Positions 46,618 to 59,585 of a stretch of 64,000 nucleotides of DNA are shown one piece after another; the stretch's first letter is position 1; every line of letters starts with the position of its first letter. This DNA comes from Megamerina dolium (lineage: Eukaryota > Arthropoda > Insecta > Diptera > Megamerinidae). The DNA lies in assembly GCA_963854835.1 (NCBI GenBank), contig OY978525.1:88423671-88487670 (forward strand), in the 5' to 3' direction. Under the pieces are notes generated by a model. The model saw only the letters and a list, made by a program, of their open reading frames with translations. It was not told the origin of the DNA and made no database searches. Position numbers and translations under genes: made by a program.

Positions 46618-49183
46618 GGGGGGTGTGGGGCAATGATAGTTTTTGGCTCTCACGGCTAAACGACTTAACGAAAAATTGCGCCATCTCTATGGTAGATTCG
46701 GCTTCACAGCCAGTGCTGATAGTAAAAATTTCAACTGCGTGCGCCGCCATTTGTAGACACTACCCAGCAACAAACGTTTTTCTGAGTGCGCTTATGAGAA
46801 TTTGTGTTTTTAGATCGTGTGTGTTTTAATATCATCGATGTTACAAAATCGGAAAGGTCAGTGTTTTCTTAAGTGAAATTGAATGCTGAACAAGAATTTT
46901 CAATATTTTTATCGGTTTATTTAGAAATCAGTGAAAAGTCAGAAAAAGTGCGAGTGGGGCAAAAATTTTTGTTTGTTTTGTTTTTCATTTTTAGACAAAA
47001 TGATGCGAAATTACAAGCGAAAGAAGCAGCCGATCGACAAAGAAGCCTTGACGAATACCATTGCGGCCATCAGAAGTGGCGAGACAGTGAGAAAGGTGGC
47101 CAAACATTTTAAATTAAATTTTGAGACTCTGCGAACGAACGTCAATCGGTCAGCTGGTGAGGAAAGAGGAGATAGACAGCATAAAAAAATAAACGAAACA
47201 CAATTGAAGAAAGCAATTCTCGCCATGGAAAAAGGAATCACAATCGCAAAAGCTGCCGAAACCTTCAAATTGAATTACCAGTCTTTGAGAAACAACATTA
47301 ACCGTCCAATGCCGTCAATATATCGAACTCAAGTAATTTTGTTATGCATTCATATCGTTCATTTCACTCATTCGTGTATATTGTGTTGTTCCGTAGGATT
47401 TCAACGCAGTTCAAGAAACGGCGATAATGAATTATTTGCTGAAATCAAGTGCCATGTATTACGGCCTGTCAACAAGAGACGTGCGAAATTTGGCAGCAGG
47501 TTTTGCTGAAAAATTGGAAATCGATGTGCCGGATAATTGGAGAAACGAATATATAGCAGGCAAAGATTGGTTTCTGTCATTCATGAAACGCCATCCGAAA
47601 TTGTCGCTTCGCAAGCCACAAGCAACAAGCTTGGCCCGTGCGACGAGCTTCAATCGATTCAACGTCGGAAATTTTTTTAAAATTTGGGTAAAGTTATGGA
47701 CGAGGTGAAAATACAACCACAACATATTTGGAATATGGATGAATCCAGCGCCACCAAAGTTCACACGCCAGAGCGTGTGGTTGCGCCATACGGAGCCAAA
47801 CAAATTGGCAAAATGACATCGGCCGAACGAGGTCAACTCGTCACGATTGCAGTTGCCATAAGTGCCACTGGTGCGGCAATTGCGCCATTCTTTGTTTTTC
47901 CGAGTGTTCGTTTTCATCCACGTTTTTTAAATGGAGCGCCGCATGGTTCAGGAGCCACAGCAAATCAATCAGGATGGATTAACGCTGATTCTTTTTTATT
48001 ATTCTTGGAAAATTTCCAATCGTGCATTGCTTCATCGAAAGAACAGCCCAAATTGTTATTGTTGGGCAACCGTGAATCTCATCTCTCAATCAAAGCGTTG
48101 GATTCCTGCGTCGAGTATGACATTCATGTCGTCTCATTCCCGACGCATTGCACGCACAAACTTCAACCGCTCGACCGCAGCGTGTTGGACCATTGAAAGC
48201 AGCGGTCAAGCGTTCGTGTGATACGTGGATGCGAAATCATCCCGCCAGAACAATTACAATCAATGAAAATGCGGCGATATTGCAAGCGAGCTGTCAAGCC
48301 AGCAAACATCGAAGCTGGGTTCGAATATATTGGCATTTATCCATTTAATAACAACAAATTCACAGATTTGGATTTCATGCCAGCCAGTGTTACAGATCGC
48401 CTAATGCCTGAATCAAACGCTGAAGAAAATGCAGAAGAAAATGAAGGAAAATCCATTTCCGAATAAGAAGTTGCTGCTTACGTCGAATTGGATGACACAA
48501 TGGCAAAGAATGCAGTAAAAAGCGGTTTGACGCAGCTTTTTGAGGCAGATTTGAGCACGACGATCGAGTCTGTACTGCCATTGCTATCAGCGCCGCCAAG
48601 AAAAGAGACGAATCACGGGCAAAAGCGACGATCAACGGCGATCTTGACCAACAGTGAGTCAATGGAGACACTTCGAGTCGAGCAGGAGACAGCTGCCGAA
48701 AAAAGACAAAAAAAAAATCGCCGGTCGTGGTCGTGGTCGTGATCGTGGTCGTGATCGTGGTCTGCAACACAGACTCGCGTCCAACCCCATCTGGACGCAG
48801 CTGTGGTAGACCATGAAAACCAGTCACGCCAGAAAGCACCGATGAAGAAAATTCTGATTGAAGGCCATATTTGTCGTAAAGCATTCCAAAAACATTTTTC
48901 AATTAAAAAAACTAATTAATTTGCGGTTTTTCTCACTTTTTTCGTTCATTTACAGCATACAGAAATGTTGACTAGTTTTACCCCACTATTGGGGTAAGAA
49001 TAGTTAAAAAAGTTGTTTTGGTTTTTCGGCTATAGCTCGGCAGCATGGCAAGCTACAGCAAAACGATCTATGTAGCCAGATAAACAGGCTTTCTAACGCA
49101 CATTTCTGTTTTTCAATATCGTTTCAGTTTTGCTCGCTAGAGCCGAATATATCTTACTAGACTATCTTTGCCCCACTCTCCCC
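46618..49183 (+). mobile_element. pogo/Tigger-type DNA transposon, complete but inactive
   Basis: Both ends are visible. The left starts GGGGGGTGTGGGGCAATGAT; the right end is the reverse complement of GGGGAGAGTGGGGCAAAGAT, giving inverted repeats of about 23 bp with few mismatches. TA flanks both sides (46616-46617 and 49184-49185), the expected Tc1/mariner/pogo target. Total 2566 bp. It carries the transposase relic 47000-48742. Confidence 0.85.
47000..48742 (+). pseudogene. pogo/Tigger-type transposase (psq HTH + DDE_1)
   Basis: The start MMRNYKRKKQPIDKEALTNT leads into two Pipsqueak-type helix-turn-helix domains (VRKVAKHFKLNFETLRTNVN and IAKAAETFKLNYQSLRNNIN). A 64-bp GT-AG intron (47333-47396, phase 0) must be removed to continue into DFNAVQETAIMNYLLKSSAM, the CENP-B-type DNA-binding segment and the DDE_1 domain. 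Lesions: a lost A near 47681; the second catalytic Asp is Gly (LLLGNRESHLS, family LLLDNHxSHLS); a lost T near 48184 within LDRSVFGPLK; a further shift near 48285; and TAA at 48464. The first Asp (IWNMDESS) is intact. The C-terminus has a CGTGGT/CGTGAT hexamer run (48724-48762). Confidence 0.85.
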
Positions 49184-49185
49184 TA

Positions 49186-49565
49186 TTCACCATTTTTTTA
49201 TCTGAAATATGAGATTTTATTGGTTCTAAAATGTGCCTTTTATAAAAGTTATTTTTAAAGCTTTAATCGTCTTTTTAAAAGATTTCTTTGTTATATTTAT
49301 CCCTTTGCGTTTTAAATGTTTTCCTTTATAAACATGGTCACCATATCAGCTCTCATATGATCAGGAATCACATACGATACATACAATTTTGTTGAGAACA
49401 CACATCTCCTTGCTGTCATCGGTATTCTCGGAGAGTATTAAAACGAAATGGTTACTTCTGTGTTTAAGTGAACAAAATTGCAGGACGAACATTTGACAAC
49501 AATGTAGTGCTCTACAAAGAAATTCAGTTTAGCCTTTTGGGGCGAGATCTACCTTTTTTTTTTGT
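49186..49565. other. AT-rich spacer
   Basis: Nothing recognised between the pogo-type element and the Jockey-type element. Confidence 0.5.
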
Positions 49566-49569
49566 TTTT

Positions 49570-51099
49570 TAAAAAAAAGGACATATTCAAAGCAATTTAT
49601 AAAGATTTAAACCCAAAAAAATCGCCTGGTCCAGATAAAATTACCGGTAAAATGATAAAAGAGCTACCTCCGGCTTCAGTAATTCGTCTCATGCACATTT
49701 GCAATGCTATCCTTCGTATTAAACACTATCCCAAATGCTGGAAAACTTCAAAAATTATTATGATAGCAAAACCAGGAAAAGACCCTACAAAAGTTGCATC
49801 GTACACACCTATCAGCCTCCTGCCTCTACTCTCTAAAGTATTCGAAAAGCTACTTGTCATGAATATAACTCCATTTATTAATCTCAACCAACTGATTCCC
49901 CAACATCAGTTTGGATTTAGAAAACAGCACGGCAGAATAGAACAAGTCCACTGCATTGTAACTCTGATAAGGAACACTTTTGAAGAAAAAAAATATTGCT
50001 CAGCTGTCTTTCTTGATATTACTCAAGCTTTCGATAAAGTATGGCACGATGGCCTTATTTACAAACTCAAACTATTACTACCTGCAAATGTCTCCTCATT
50101 GCTTAGTAGCTACCTCACGAAAAGACAATTTCTCGTACATCACAAGGATTACACAACAAATCCATTGGATATTGACGCTGGCGTTCCTCAAGGAAGCGTT
50201 TTGGGCCCCTTACTGTATCTCTTATACACTTCAGATATGCCCAATAATAACTATACATTCATATCGACCCTTGCTGATGATAGGGCAATATTGTGCTCTC
50301 GCTCTAACCCCATAGAAGCTACTAAACTCCTGCAGACTCATGTCGATTCTCTCGAAATCTGGCTAGCAAAATGGCGTATAAAAGTCAATGAATCAAAGAG
50401 CGTACATGTAACCTTCACGCTAAGGCTAGATACATGTCCCCTACTTAATATTAACGGCCAATCAGTTCCACAATGTTCCTCAACAAAGTACTTCGGTATT
50501 CACCTCGACAGAAGGCTGACCTGGAAAAATCACATAGAGGCAAAGAAAACTCAGATCAAGCTTAAAATTAATCAGTTATGGTGGCTGATACACAAAAGAT
50601 CAAAGTTGAATCTCGAATACAAAGTGCTATTATATAAAGCAATCCTGAAGCCAATTTGGACTTATGGTATTCAGTTTTGGGGCACCGCATCTCACTCAAA
50701 TAACGAAAAATTGCAGCGAATACAATCCAAGTGACTGCGAATTATTGTAAACGCGCCTTGGTATATGAGGAACGTTAACATCCATCGAGATTTAAATGTA
50801 CCCAAAATTTCTGAGGAAGTTGCAATGTCCTGCAGAAGCTACATTCAAAAATTACACAATCATCCGAATCCCCTTGCTAGGCAATTGTTGCTGAGCACGG
50901 GGCATCGTCGATTAAAAAGAAAAGACACACTGAATATGCTGTGAAATTGCTATACATCGCGACTCAACAAATTGTGATGGAACGTTGGGACTATCATATA
51001 ATTTTAGTTAGTTTGTAAGATTTGATTACTTATTGTTAGTTTCTAAGTAATTTAGAAAGATCCAATAAAAAAAGCTTGTATAAAAAAAAACAAAAAAAA
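49570..51099 (+). pseudogene. Jockey-clade retrotransposon, 5'-truncated
   Basis: The reverse transcriptase domain is nearly complete over about 390 residues: LNPKKSPGPDKITGKMIKEL, then IIMIAKPGKDPTKVASYTPI, FLDITQAFDKVWHDGLIYKL (first catalytic Asp), AGVPQGSVLGPLLYLLYTSD and STLADDRAIL. The active-site box is LADD where FADD or YADD is usual. It runs on through KYFGIHLDRRLTW and LKPIWTYGIQFWGTA to a TGA at 50732-50734, after which LRIIVNAPWYMRNVNIHRDL continues in the same frame to about 50943. An AATAAA (51064) and an A-rich tail (51079-51099) follow. ORF1 and the endonuclease are missing, as is usual after 5' truncation. Confidence 0.9.
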
Positions 51100-53676
51100 A
51101 ATTAACTTTGAAATTTACGACTGAGCTTCGTGGCTTTTTTTCTAGCCCTTTTTTAAAGATAATCCTCCATACATACAATACAAGATATTGTATAAATTCA
51201 ATGCAAACCGTGTTACAAAGCGAAGATAATTTTTTTATGAGAATTATCATCTAGCAGCATCACATTTGGTCCAACATATTTGCCGCCATTATCATTATGT
51301 TAAATAGTCAGGTTACAGGATATGCAAGCAAAAAATTCGAGTATGTTGATTTACTGACAAAAGAGTAGAGATTGCGAATTGCAACCAAAACTTTGACCTT
51401 ATTGCGCATTCGACACGGCTACCGTACCTTTTAACATTGGAATGCAGCCCAGCTCATAAGGATGTTAGGCTCTCATAATATATATTTAAATAGTAGTTCA
51501 TCCCATTCATCTGATAAAAGGAAATAGTTACATATGAAATAATATAATTTAAAATTTTTCGGCAATAAGCTGGTTTTGTAGAATATTGAAATAGTATGCT
51601 AAGGTTTCAAAAGCGACGCTCATTCAGAAAAGAAGAAATAAAATTTTTCGCTTAACAAAACTTAAGTAAGAAAAATCTGAAAGATTAATTTCAATATTTG
51701 CCTGAAATTTTATTTTCTTTCTTTCAAACAAAAAATATAATTACAGGGATTAAATGAATTTGAAAACCGTCAGTCAAGAATGTCTTATGTACTATTGATT
51801 CATAAGAAAGCAGACTTCGAATAGACTATATACATATGTATGTATATGTATGCACATATGTAGTACATATGTACATATTGTAGATAGCATATTTTTAGGT
51901 GCACCTAGTAAATTATAGAATACAATAACAATAACAAGCATACCAAGCAAAAGATGAAATTCACATATATTCATTGGCACTGATACATACATTCATACAT
52001 ATACAATATATAGAAGCGGAGCAATAACAAAAGAAATTGTAGCAAAATATTGAGCAATAATGCCTGGCTGTTTTTATATGTATATTTAAAGGTGGTGAAA
52101 TCGCTTTTTCAACGAGCACATTTTTTTTTTTTTTTTGCATTTTCTCACATGTATTTATAGTACGAGTATGTTTATGACTCTGTGTGTTATTGTTGTAGAT
52201 ATTACGTGTTTTAATTTATTGATATTGCAACTTTTTAAAACACTCATATTTCATTTTACCAATGCATCGTCGTCATCGTACTCTTCGTTGTCGTTGTTAT
52301 CAGTAAACGACCTCGCAAACAACCTTTACACCTCACTGAACTTTAGAATATATAATTCCACAAAGATGTTTATTATTAGAAACGAGAATATGTAAGTATC
52401 ATATATACCCGTATGTATGAATGTGTGAGCAATTTTTGTTTGCTTTTGATGTTTTTCTAGTTCTTGTTGTTGCAGTTATTACTTCTGTTGTAATTCAACA
52501 TATTTATATGTATATTCTCTATTCATGCACCATTTTATATGAAATATTCCAGTTGGAGTATTTATTTACGTACCTCATTCATTTGCCTACCTCTTCGCTT
52601 TCAACGAAATTATCATATGTACGAATGCATATACATATACGTATATATTGTGTATATGTGAAGCTTAACGAACTAATGAAATATGAAGAAATAAAACTAC
52701 TTTCAAGTTAAATTGTGCAACTATAGGTAGTATGTAAATATTCAAATGTGTTTACATTACATTCATATGTAACTGTTCATAAAAGTGTGTACGTGCGTGT
52801 TTATATATGGCTGACATTTTTGACATTTTTACTCTCACACGGTAACTGGAAGAATTATTTATAACTCGCAATAAATGATATTTTTGTTTTTTTTTTTTTT
52901 TTTAATTGAAATATATTCGCGGAGTTCAAAATATTCAAATGAGCATTCGAATTAATTCGAAATTTCACAACAACCTACACATTCAGATGTGTGCTTATAT
53001 GTTCATACATGCATGTAGTTGGAACAAATTAAATTATGAATATATATAATATTTTCTATATATGATTATGTACTTGAATAGTACATAACTAATACGAAAT
53101 GTACAAGAGAATGCTTAAGTTTTATGAGATGATTTTTCAATTCTTTTGTGTATTGTACTAATATTAAACAACTGCAGCAACAAAAATCGAGCACAATGAA
53201 ATATAGGAATTTATACACCCAGCTCTCCTTATATCTAAACAACAATAAATTCCTACAAGACTCGCTCGCTTTTCCAAACCATTTAAGTTTCCTCCTGGCA
53301 TAAAGTACTTCGGCCGGTGTTCGACCAAGTTACATAAAAATAATTAAAATTTTTTTTTTTTTAATTTCCAACAAAATCTGTTTCAATTCCTCTTTTATGT
53401 TTAAGTGTACACTCAAGCCTTTCACTACCTCAAAAATATCAACTATCAAGTTTACTATTCTTCTTAAATAAAAAGGCGTAAAGAGGGCATACTTTTAGAA
53501 GGGTAATTGAATTAATCATAAATTACATAAATACATTAATCAAATGCCAAATAAAATGCTGTAATAATGTCGAAAAATTTTTGTCACAATTGGTCGGCAT
53601 GATCTATGTGGACGGTTGAGAATTTTTGCATAATTTACCCACATAATTTGAGACATAGCTTCGAATCACCTTAATA
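51100..53676. other. AT-rich non-coding
   Basis: No gene or named repeat recognised; poly-T runs and GTCGTCATCG-type repeats around 52268-52300. Confidence 0.5.
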
Positions 53677-53681
53677 TTTTT

Positions 53682-55724
53682 ATACCCTGCATAATGCAAT
53701 ATGGAAGGTATATTCATTTCGGTCAGATGTTTGTGTCCACTTGAAGGAATCTCCGGAGATATAGACATAGATATATATTCGTGATCAGCGTCGTTTAAAT
53801 TTTCGATTTAACGATGTCCGTCCGTCCGTCCGTCTGTCTGTCACCTGGCTGGTTCGCACGATAACTTGAGTAAATATTGAGCTATTTCGACGAAATTTGG
53901 CACAAGTAACCTATAATCCAGTAACCTGGGTGCCGTAGCTCAGTGGTTTGTGTGTTCGCCTTCTGATCTGTAGGTCGTGGTTCAATACCCGGCTGATGCA
54001 TAACAAATTTAATATCGAAAAGATTTTTCTTTCGAACGGTACCCACCTGTCGGCAAGCAATTGGCAATTCTTCCGACAGTAACAACTTGCCATGAAAAAG
54101 CTTCTAAAAGAACTCTGGGACAAAGCTCAGAAAAAGTGATGTCACAAGTGTTCTGCCGTTCGGAACCGGCTAAAATAAGTAGGTCCATTCTAATGCTGTC
54201 TAAAATTTAAGACGCACAACAGTAATGGAAGAGAAGCTCGGCCAATGAGCCCTTTGGGGCTTTAAGTGCCACATATTTATTTTTTTTTTTATAACCTATA
54301 ATCCAAGGGTATGGAGGGGATTGATATTGGGCATGATCGGTCAATAGCCACGACCACACCAAGCATTCAAAGCGACTAACCTCGAAATTTTCAAAATCTT
54401 TAACTTGCTATAACTCACACAATATACCACTTGGGACAACAATATTTGGTACATAAAGTTATATTATACTACCATATAACCTCGCCAAAATTGGGTGAGC
54501 CACGCCTACTTTTTAGCGCAGCTCCCATACAAAGTGTCTGTACTTCTTTTAAATTGAAACAGCTGTAACTTCTACAATCTTCTATCTCAAATAACCATAA
54601 TGAACACTTAGATTAACATAGCAGTGAGAAATAATATGGCAGAAAATCAGTGTGCCACGTCCACTCCTTTTTGGGTCTGCCATACAAATTTGCGGAAATT
54701 AAAAAAAATGTTACCGGTTATAACTTGCAAACTATTCAGAGTAGAATAACGAGATTTAAGGTGTGGATTAGTATTGTACGAGCAACTAGGCTCACAGGAA
54801 ATGGGCGCACCATGCCCTCTATTTATCGTAGCCCCCATACAAAATGACTGAAATTCTTTTAAATTGAAACAGCCGTAACTTCAGCAATCTTCTTTCTAGA
54901 ATAACCATAATTGACACTTCGATTAATATGGTAGTCAAAAATAATCTGGCAGATAATCAGTGTGCCACGGCTACTCCTTCATGGGTCTCCTATACAAAGT
55001 CGAGGGAATTAAACTAAAATTTTAAGCTCCATAACTTACAAACCATTTAGCATAGGACAACAAGATTTAAGGTATGGATTAGTATTGTACGAGCAACTAG
55101 GCTTACAGGAAATGGCCGCGCCACGCCCACTGTTTAACGTAGCCCCTGTACAAAATGAGTGAAATTCTTTTAAATTGAAATAGCTGTAATTTCTGCATGC
55201 TTCTGTCTGGAACAATTATAATTAATACTTCGGCTAATATGGTTGTCGAAAATAATCTGACAAAAAATCAACATGCCAGAACCACTTCTTAATGGGGCTT
55301 CCATACAAAATTTGGAAAATTAAAAAAAATTTAAACCGCTATAACTTACGAACTATTCAGCGTAGGACAACCAAATTTAAGGAGTGGATTGATATTGAAA
55401 AATTAATTAGATAATTAATTAATTAGAAAGAGGTAACCCACGCCCACTTTTTATATAGCTTCCGTACAAAATCTCGGATTTATCTTAAACATTAAAACAC
55501 CCATAACTTACTAAATAATACGCCTAGGTCAACCCATTGCAACCTAGGTAGTTTAGTATTATAGGCAGAAATTATTCCTCAAAAATTGGTGAGGTAGCCT
55601 GGTTCTTAATGTAGCTCCTATACAAAGTAGTGGATGAAAAGGATGGATATACGAACAAACTTTTTAAATATACCTCTACATATGCAGGGTATAATTTGGT
55701 CGGCCCCAGCCGACTGTAAGGCCA
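53682..55724 (+). mobile_element. mini-me/DINE-1-like element (copy E) split by a SINE
   Basis: Head ATACCCTGCATAATGCAATA at 53682, (GTCC)n(GTCT)n near 53817, repeated CACGCCCACT-type modules, then tail ATATGCAGGGTATAATTTGG and the hairpin GTCGGCCCCAGCCGAC ending near 55716. TTTTT lies on both sides. A SINE (53921-54291) interrupts it in the segment that reads CAAGTAACCTATGATCCAAG in copy D. Without the SINE it is longer than copy D (about 1.66 kb), because it has extra internal modules near 54850-55250. Confidence 0.9.
53921..54291 (+). mobile_element. tRNA-derived SINE, full length, nested in mini-me
   Basis: Perfect 14-bp duplication TAACCTATAATCCA at 53907-53920 and 54292-54305. Removing the SINE and one duplication restores the mini-me sequence. 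The A box lies in GCCGTAGCTCAGTGGTTTGT, the B box in GTGGTTCAATACCCGG. The body, 3' hairpin AGCCCTTTGGGGCTTTAAGT and a T-rich tail are present. A small filler (GTAACCT) lies between the left duplication and the SINE start GGGTGCCGTAG. Confidence 0.95.
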
Positions 55725-55729
55725 TTTTT

Positions 55730-57365
55730 ATTTATTTATTTCTCATTTATGTCAAAGTAATACACCTAAATTTTTCTTCCATAAACTCGTAATCATTTTC
55801 GTATAAACTAATATCCACCAACACTATTTAAGTGTACCAAAGGTTAATACACACGTACATATACATATACTTCAATTTACTATATATAGTATGCATTATT
55901 TACAATATCTGCCAACGTCCACTGACAGCACATGAACTCATCAGTCATCAAAATCATCCACATAGAAAGCAAATCACATCATTTCATCAACAATAATATC
56001 TGGATAGTTATTTGTTTAACATTTACAACTTGTTTTCGTCTAAATTAATATACAAGCACACAAGAAGACACACGCATGCACGTGCACACGATTAATATCC
56101 ATTCTCTGATTATCATTATCGCATCAAGTATGGGTTCGTTTATTTCACCTACACAAATATAGATACATACTACTAAATAAATGAGATAAAGAAGTAGTAA
56201 ATGAATGAATGAAGAATAATGAAACAGAGTCAGATCAAATCAAATCAAATGAACTAAAAATCACATATTAATATCATTACATACACATAAAGTACATGCA
56301 CGCTGTAATGTAAATATAATATAATATTTATATACTCGTATGTGTTATATGAGAGGACAACCATGACAGTACATAGTAGTAAGTAAGAACAATTGTAAAA
56401 GGGTGACACGATACTCATTATAGAGACTTAATTAAATGCTATTCAGATACACACGCACACATGCAATTGCAACTATAGGAAAAGAAAGCAAAAAAGAAGC
56501 AACAAGCAAATTTATACAGTACATACTTAGATATATATAGAGAAGCTCAGAGTGACTAACGATGAAATAAGCTTTCGACAAAGAATATTTAGAAATATGT
56601 TTTAAAACTTTGACTACCACGGCAGAAGCAACTTGTTTGCAAAGACACTAATTCCTTGGCCACACTATTCAATTAAAGGAGTCATAGGGGATTCATAGGG
56701 GATAAGTTAGCCCATAATTGGCGCCCTGAACAATTGCTCATAACGGACAGATAACTTGTAAATCGGTATCTCACCTAATGAAATTGCGCTGATAACTCAC
56801 AAACTCTAAGTTCTGTACTGTAATGTCTGAAATATTATAAATATGCTGTACATTATTTTTTTAACTTGATTTAAATAAAAGAATATTCAATTCATATTTT
56901 TAAAGAAATACCATACGTAAAAATTCTGAATTTTTAAGAATAGTTGAGATTATCGCACCAATGTGTTTCACTGAAGAAATTTTGTCCAGCGAAAATTAAT
57001 GTTCACTGCAACACGAATTCTAGAAAATGATCTTAGTAGATAAATCTGGACAGACCTACTCAGTAGGCTGAGTATTTCCAAAAGTGTTAAATGGATCCTA
57101 GAAAAAGCATCGTCTCAACATCTCAAAATCATATGCATTGTCATCGTCGCCATGACGTAACCAAGTCCTTTTGGACTTTATTGTTTCACAAACTAATTTA
57201 ACTGATTCATATTCCTTAAGAGCTTATTAATGCTATCAATTAATGGCTTTGTGATTCGCATTGTGTCAACCTTTAATAGTGGGAGCTATTGAGATATTTC
57301 CTTAGTTTATAATAAGAAGCTCCAGTTAACCGAAGGCGTTTCTTTTTGTATTGGCTAAATAAGTA
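55730..57365. other. AT-rich non-coding
   Basis: No gene recognised; short (ATGA)n and (CAAAT)n runs near 56200-56250 and a 13-bp direct repeat (TCATAGGGGAT) at 56682-56704. Confidence 0.5.
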
Positions 57366-57369
57366 AGTT

Positions 57370-58520
57370 AATAGTAGCGTTGCTAGTACTGAAATGCGTA
57401 ACTCTAAGCCTCTCCTCGAAAGTAAAATATCTGGGTGTCACCCTGGAAAACTAGGAAGACGCATGTCGAGCTGAAGGTGAGTCGAGCCCAAACTGTGCTT
57501 GGGCAGTGCATTCGCCCCTAAATGTATAAATGTATATATGTATATAATCAGTGTGTGCTTATGAATTATAAATTACGAATTAGAGCACTACGTCCGGGGA
57601 CACTATTGGATATTGGCACGATGATAGAAATACTGAGCATTAGTAGATAAATATTTAGGAGGACGTCAGAACAATACCCTTGTTTCTGCCTCCAATGAAT
57701 AAACTCATAAATATCTTTTGGAAGAAAATACAACATCAGCTATGCGATAAGGGAATAATGGAAAAATCCAGAGTCGGTACTAGGAGGCTTGACAAAAAAT
57801 TTCTTCGCCGATGATTTAGGATGGCATCTGGACAAAAACACCAGATGCTTTTTGCTATGGGCGTAACGGCAACGGTTTTTCAATTGAAAGTTTTTCCCTT
57901 ACTGAAAGTAGTGTACTGGATATTTGAGAAGTAGCGCGGTAAACAGATTGGAGTCTGCAGTAACAGCCAAACTGCACTGAAGGCTCTGAAAATCGCTCTC
58001 ACAACTTAAAACATTATCCAAGAATCTAATCCAAGAATGGATTTCGAGACATTGTGATGTTCATGAGAACGAAATTGGCAAACTGTGGTTCTGCGAAAAA
58101 TCCTATGGGACTAGTTAGGCAAATGGTGTGGCCTGGATTACGGATCAAATGAACACTACTCCAAGGAACGATGGTATAGGTCCACCATCCGCAAAGTAAC
58201 GAAGTGTTTCCTGACAATTAAAAAAGCAGCACTTTCATTCTAACACTAGAAGAGAAAGACAAGCGATCTATGGACGAATTAATTACAGGGAAAAATCCAT
58301 GGGGACAACACATGGCAACCAAAAGCATCATTGACAATTCCATTTACGTCTCCTGCCTGGAAGAGGGCTTCGAAAGTACACAACATTTTCCCTAAATTTG
58401 TCCAGTTTTTGGCAGAATGAGACGACGTATCTTAGGGTTAGATGTACTTGGAATGGATACGGCGATTGACAGGCTTCTGAGATATATTAAAGTCTCAAAG
58501 AGGTTTCAAATGAAGTAACT
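57370..58520 (+). pseudogene. Retrotransposon relic with RNase H and C-terminal region
   Basis: Heavily decayed plus-strand coding remains of a non-LTR element that carried RNase H. LSSKVKYLGVTLEN (about 57410) is the conserved RT thumb block. CSNSQTALKAL (about 57960) corresponds to the DSQAALKAL block of RNase H. CPVFGRMRRRILGLDVLGMD then LLRYIKVSKRF (about 58400-58505) is the usual C-terminal end of such proteins. The frame changes many times and stops are frequent. An R1/Jockey-like origin is likely; the clade cannot be settled by eye. Confidence 0.7.
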
Positions 58521-59583
58521 GTATACCCTTTACTATCTCTATCCTTCATTTTCTCATCATTTCGTACATTTCTGTATTTTATTTCTCATTCTAATATATA
58601 TATATCAATCAGTTCTTTAGTCAAATGGGTATCATCAACTTGAGTGCCAGGTGAAATTGCTTTCTACTTTCTACTGCTTTCTCCGAACTATTCCACCTTG
58701 CATTATCCAAGATTAGAATATTTTTTTTTTCAATAAATGCGAGTTATCAAAACCGGTTAAATTAAGAGCGGTAAATTATCCAAGTCGAAAGACTATATGG
58801 ACTTGAAAATTAATTCCATCATCGGTAGCATCAGGAGTCTTGGAATCATCAGTTTTTCATTAGCTACTCTTCAAAGAACGCACATTTCAAAAAACTACCA
58901 TAATAACAAAATTTTAACTTTCATTTTCAGTGCTACTTTATGAATCTGGATCTTTCTAGATCTGCTGAAAACACATAAGATATATAGAAAAATAAATAAT
59001 ACAAATAAGTAAAATGGTAATAAATGTTCTGATATTAATATCTTGATTGTATATAAATATATACATATAATAATAATTACTATATACATCCGAGAGTCGT
59101 AATTTATTACAGGTGTAATGAAAAAATTTAACAAGATTATTAGAATGGTTAATTTCCAATGTAAAAGTTTTTAATATTCAATATATTTAATCTTAAGTGC
59201 ACAATATATATGTAAATATCTTTCATATTGCAAAATCGTTCACTTTAAAATTGAATATACATACACTACATGAAAGCAGAACTGAACAAAATTAATTCAT
59301 ATACACATAAGTACTAGTTATGTATATTTACCTACATAAGTACCTTGTATCGTAATGATGTATAGGAAAAAAAGATATATGGCATACTTATGTATGTGTA
59401 TGTATATAAAAAGTCCATTATTATATTATACGCAAATAAATTTAATTGGCTACGCCACAACTATCGTAAACATGTATACAACGTAGTACGCTACTTGTAA
59501 AAAGTCATAAAAATATGGTTACTTGTACATGGCGTATGAGTAACAATAAGGTACATTCGCCTATACGACATGGCTAGTACCTA
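58521..59583. other. AT-rich non-coding
   Basis: No gene or named repeat recognised. Confidence 0.5.
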
Positions 59584-59585
59584 TA

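Noticed and set aside
48390..48902. 170-residue minus-strand frame
   Set aside because: Antisense shadow of the pogo-type transposase C-terminus.
53930..54000. tRNA-like sequence (also at 6240-6313, 7740-7828 and 21760-21830)
   Set aside because: These are the heads of SINEs, followed by the SINE body and flanked by target duplications, not tRNA genes.
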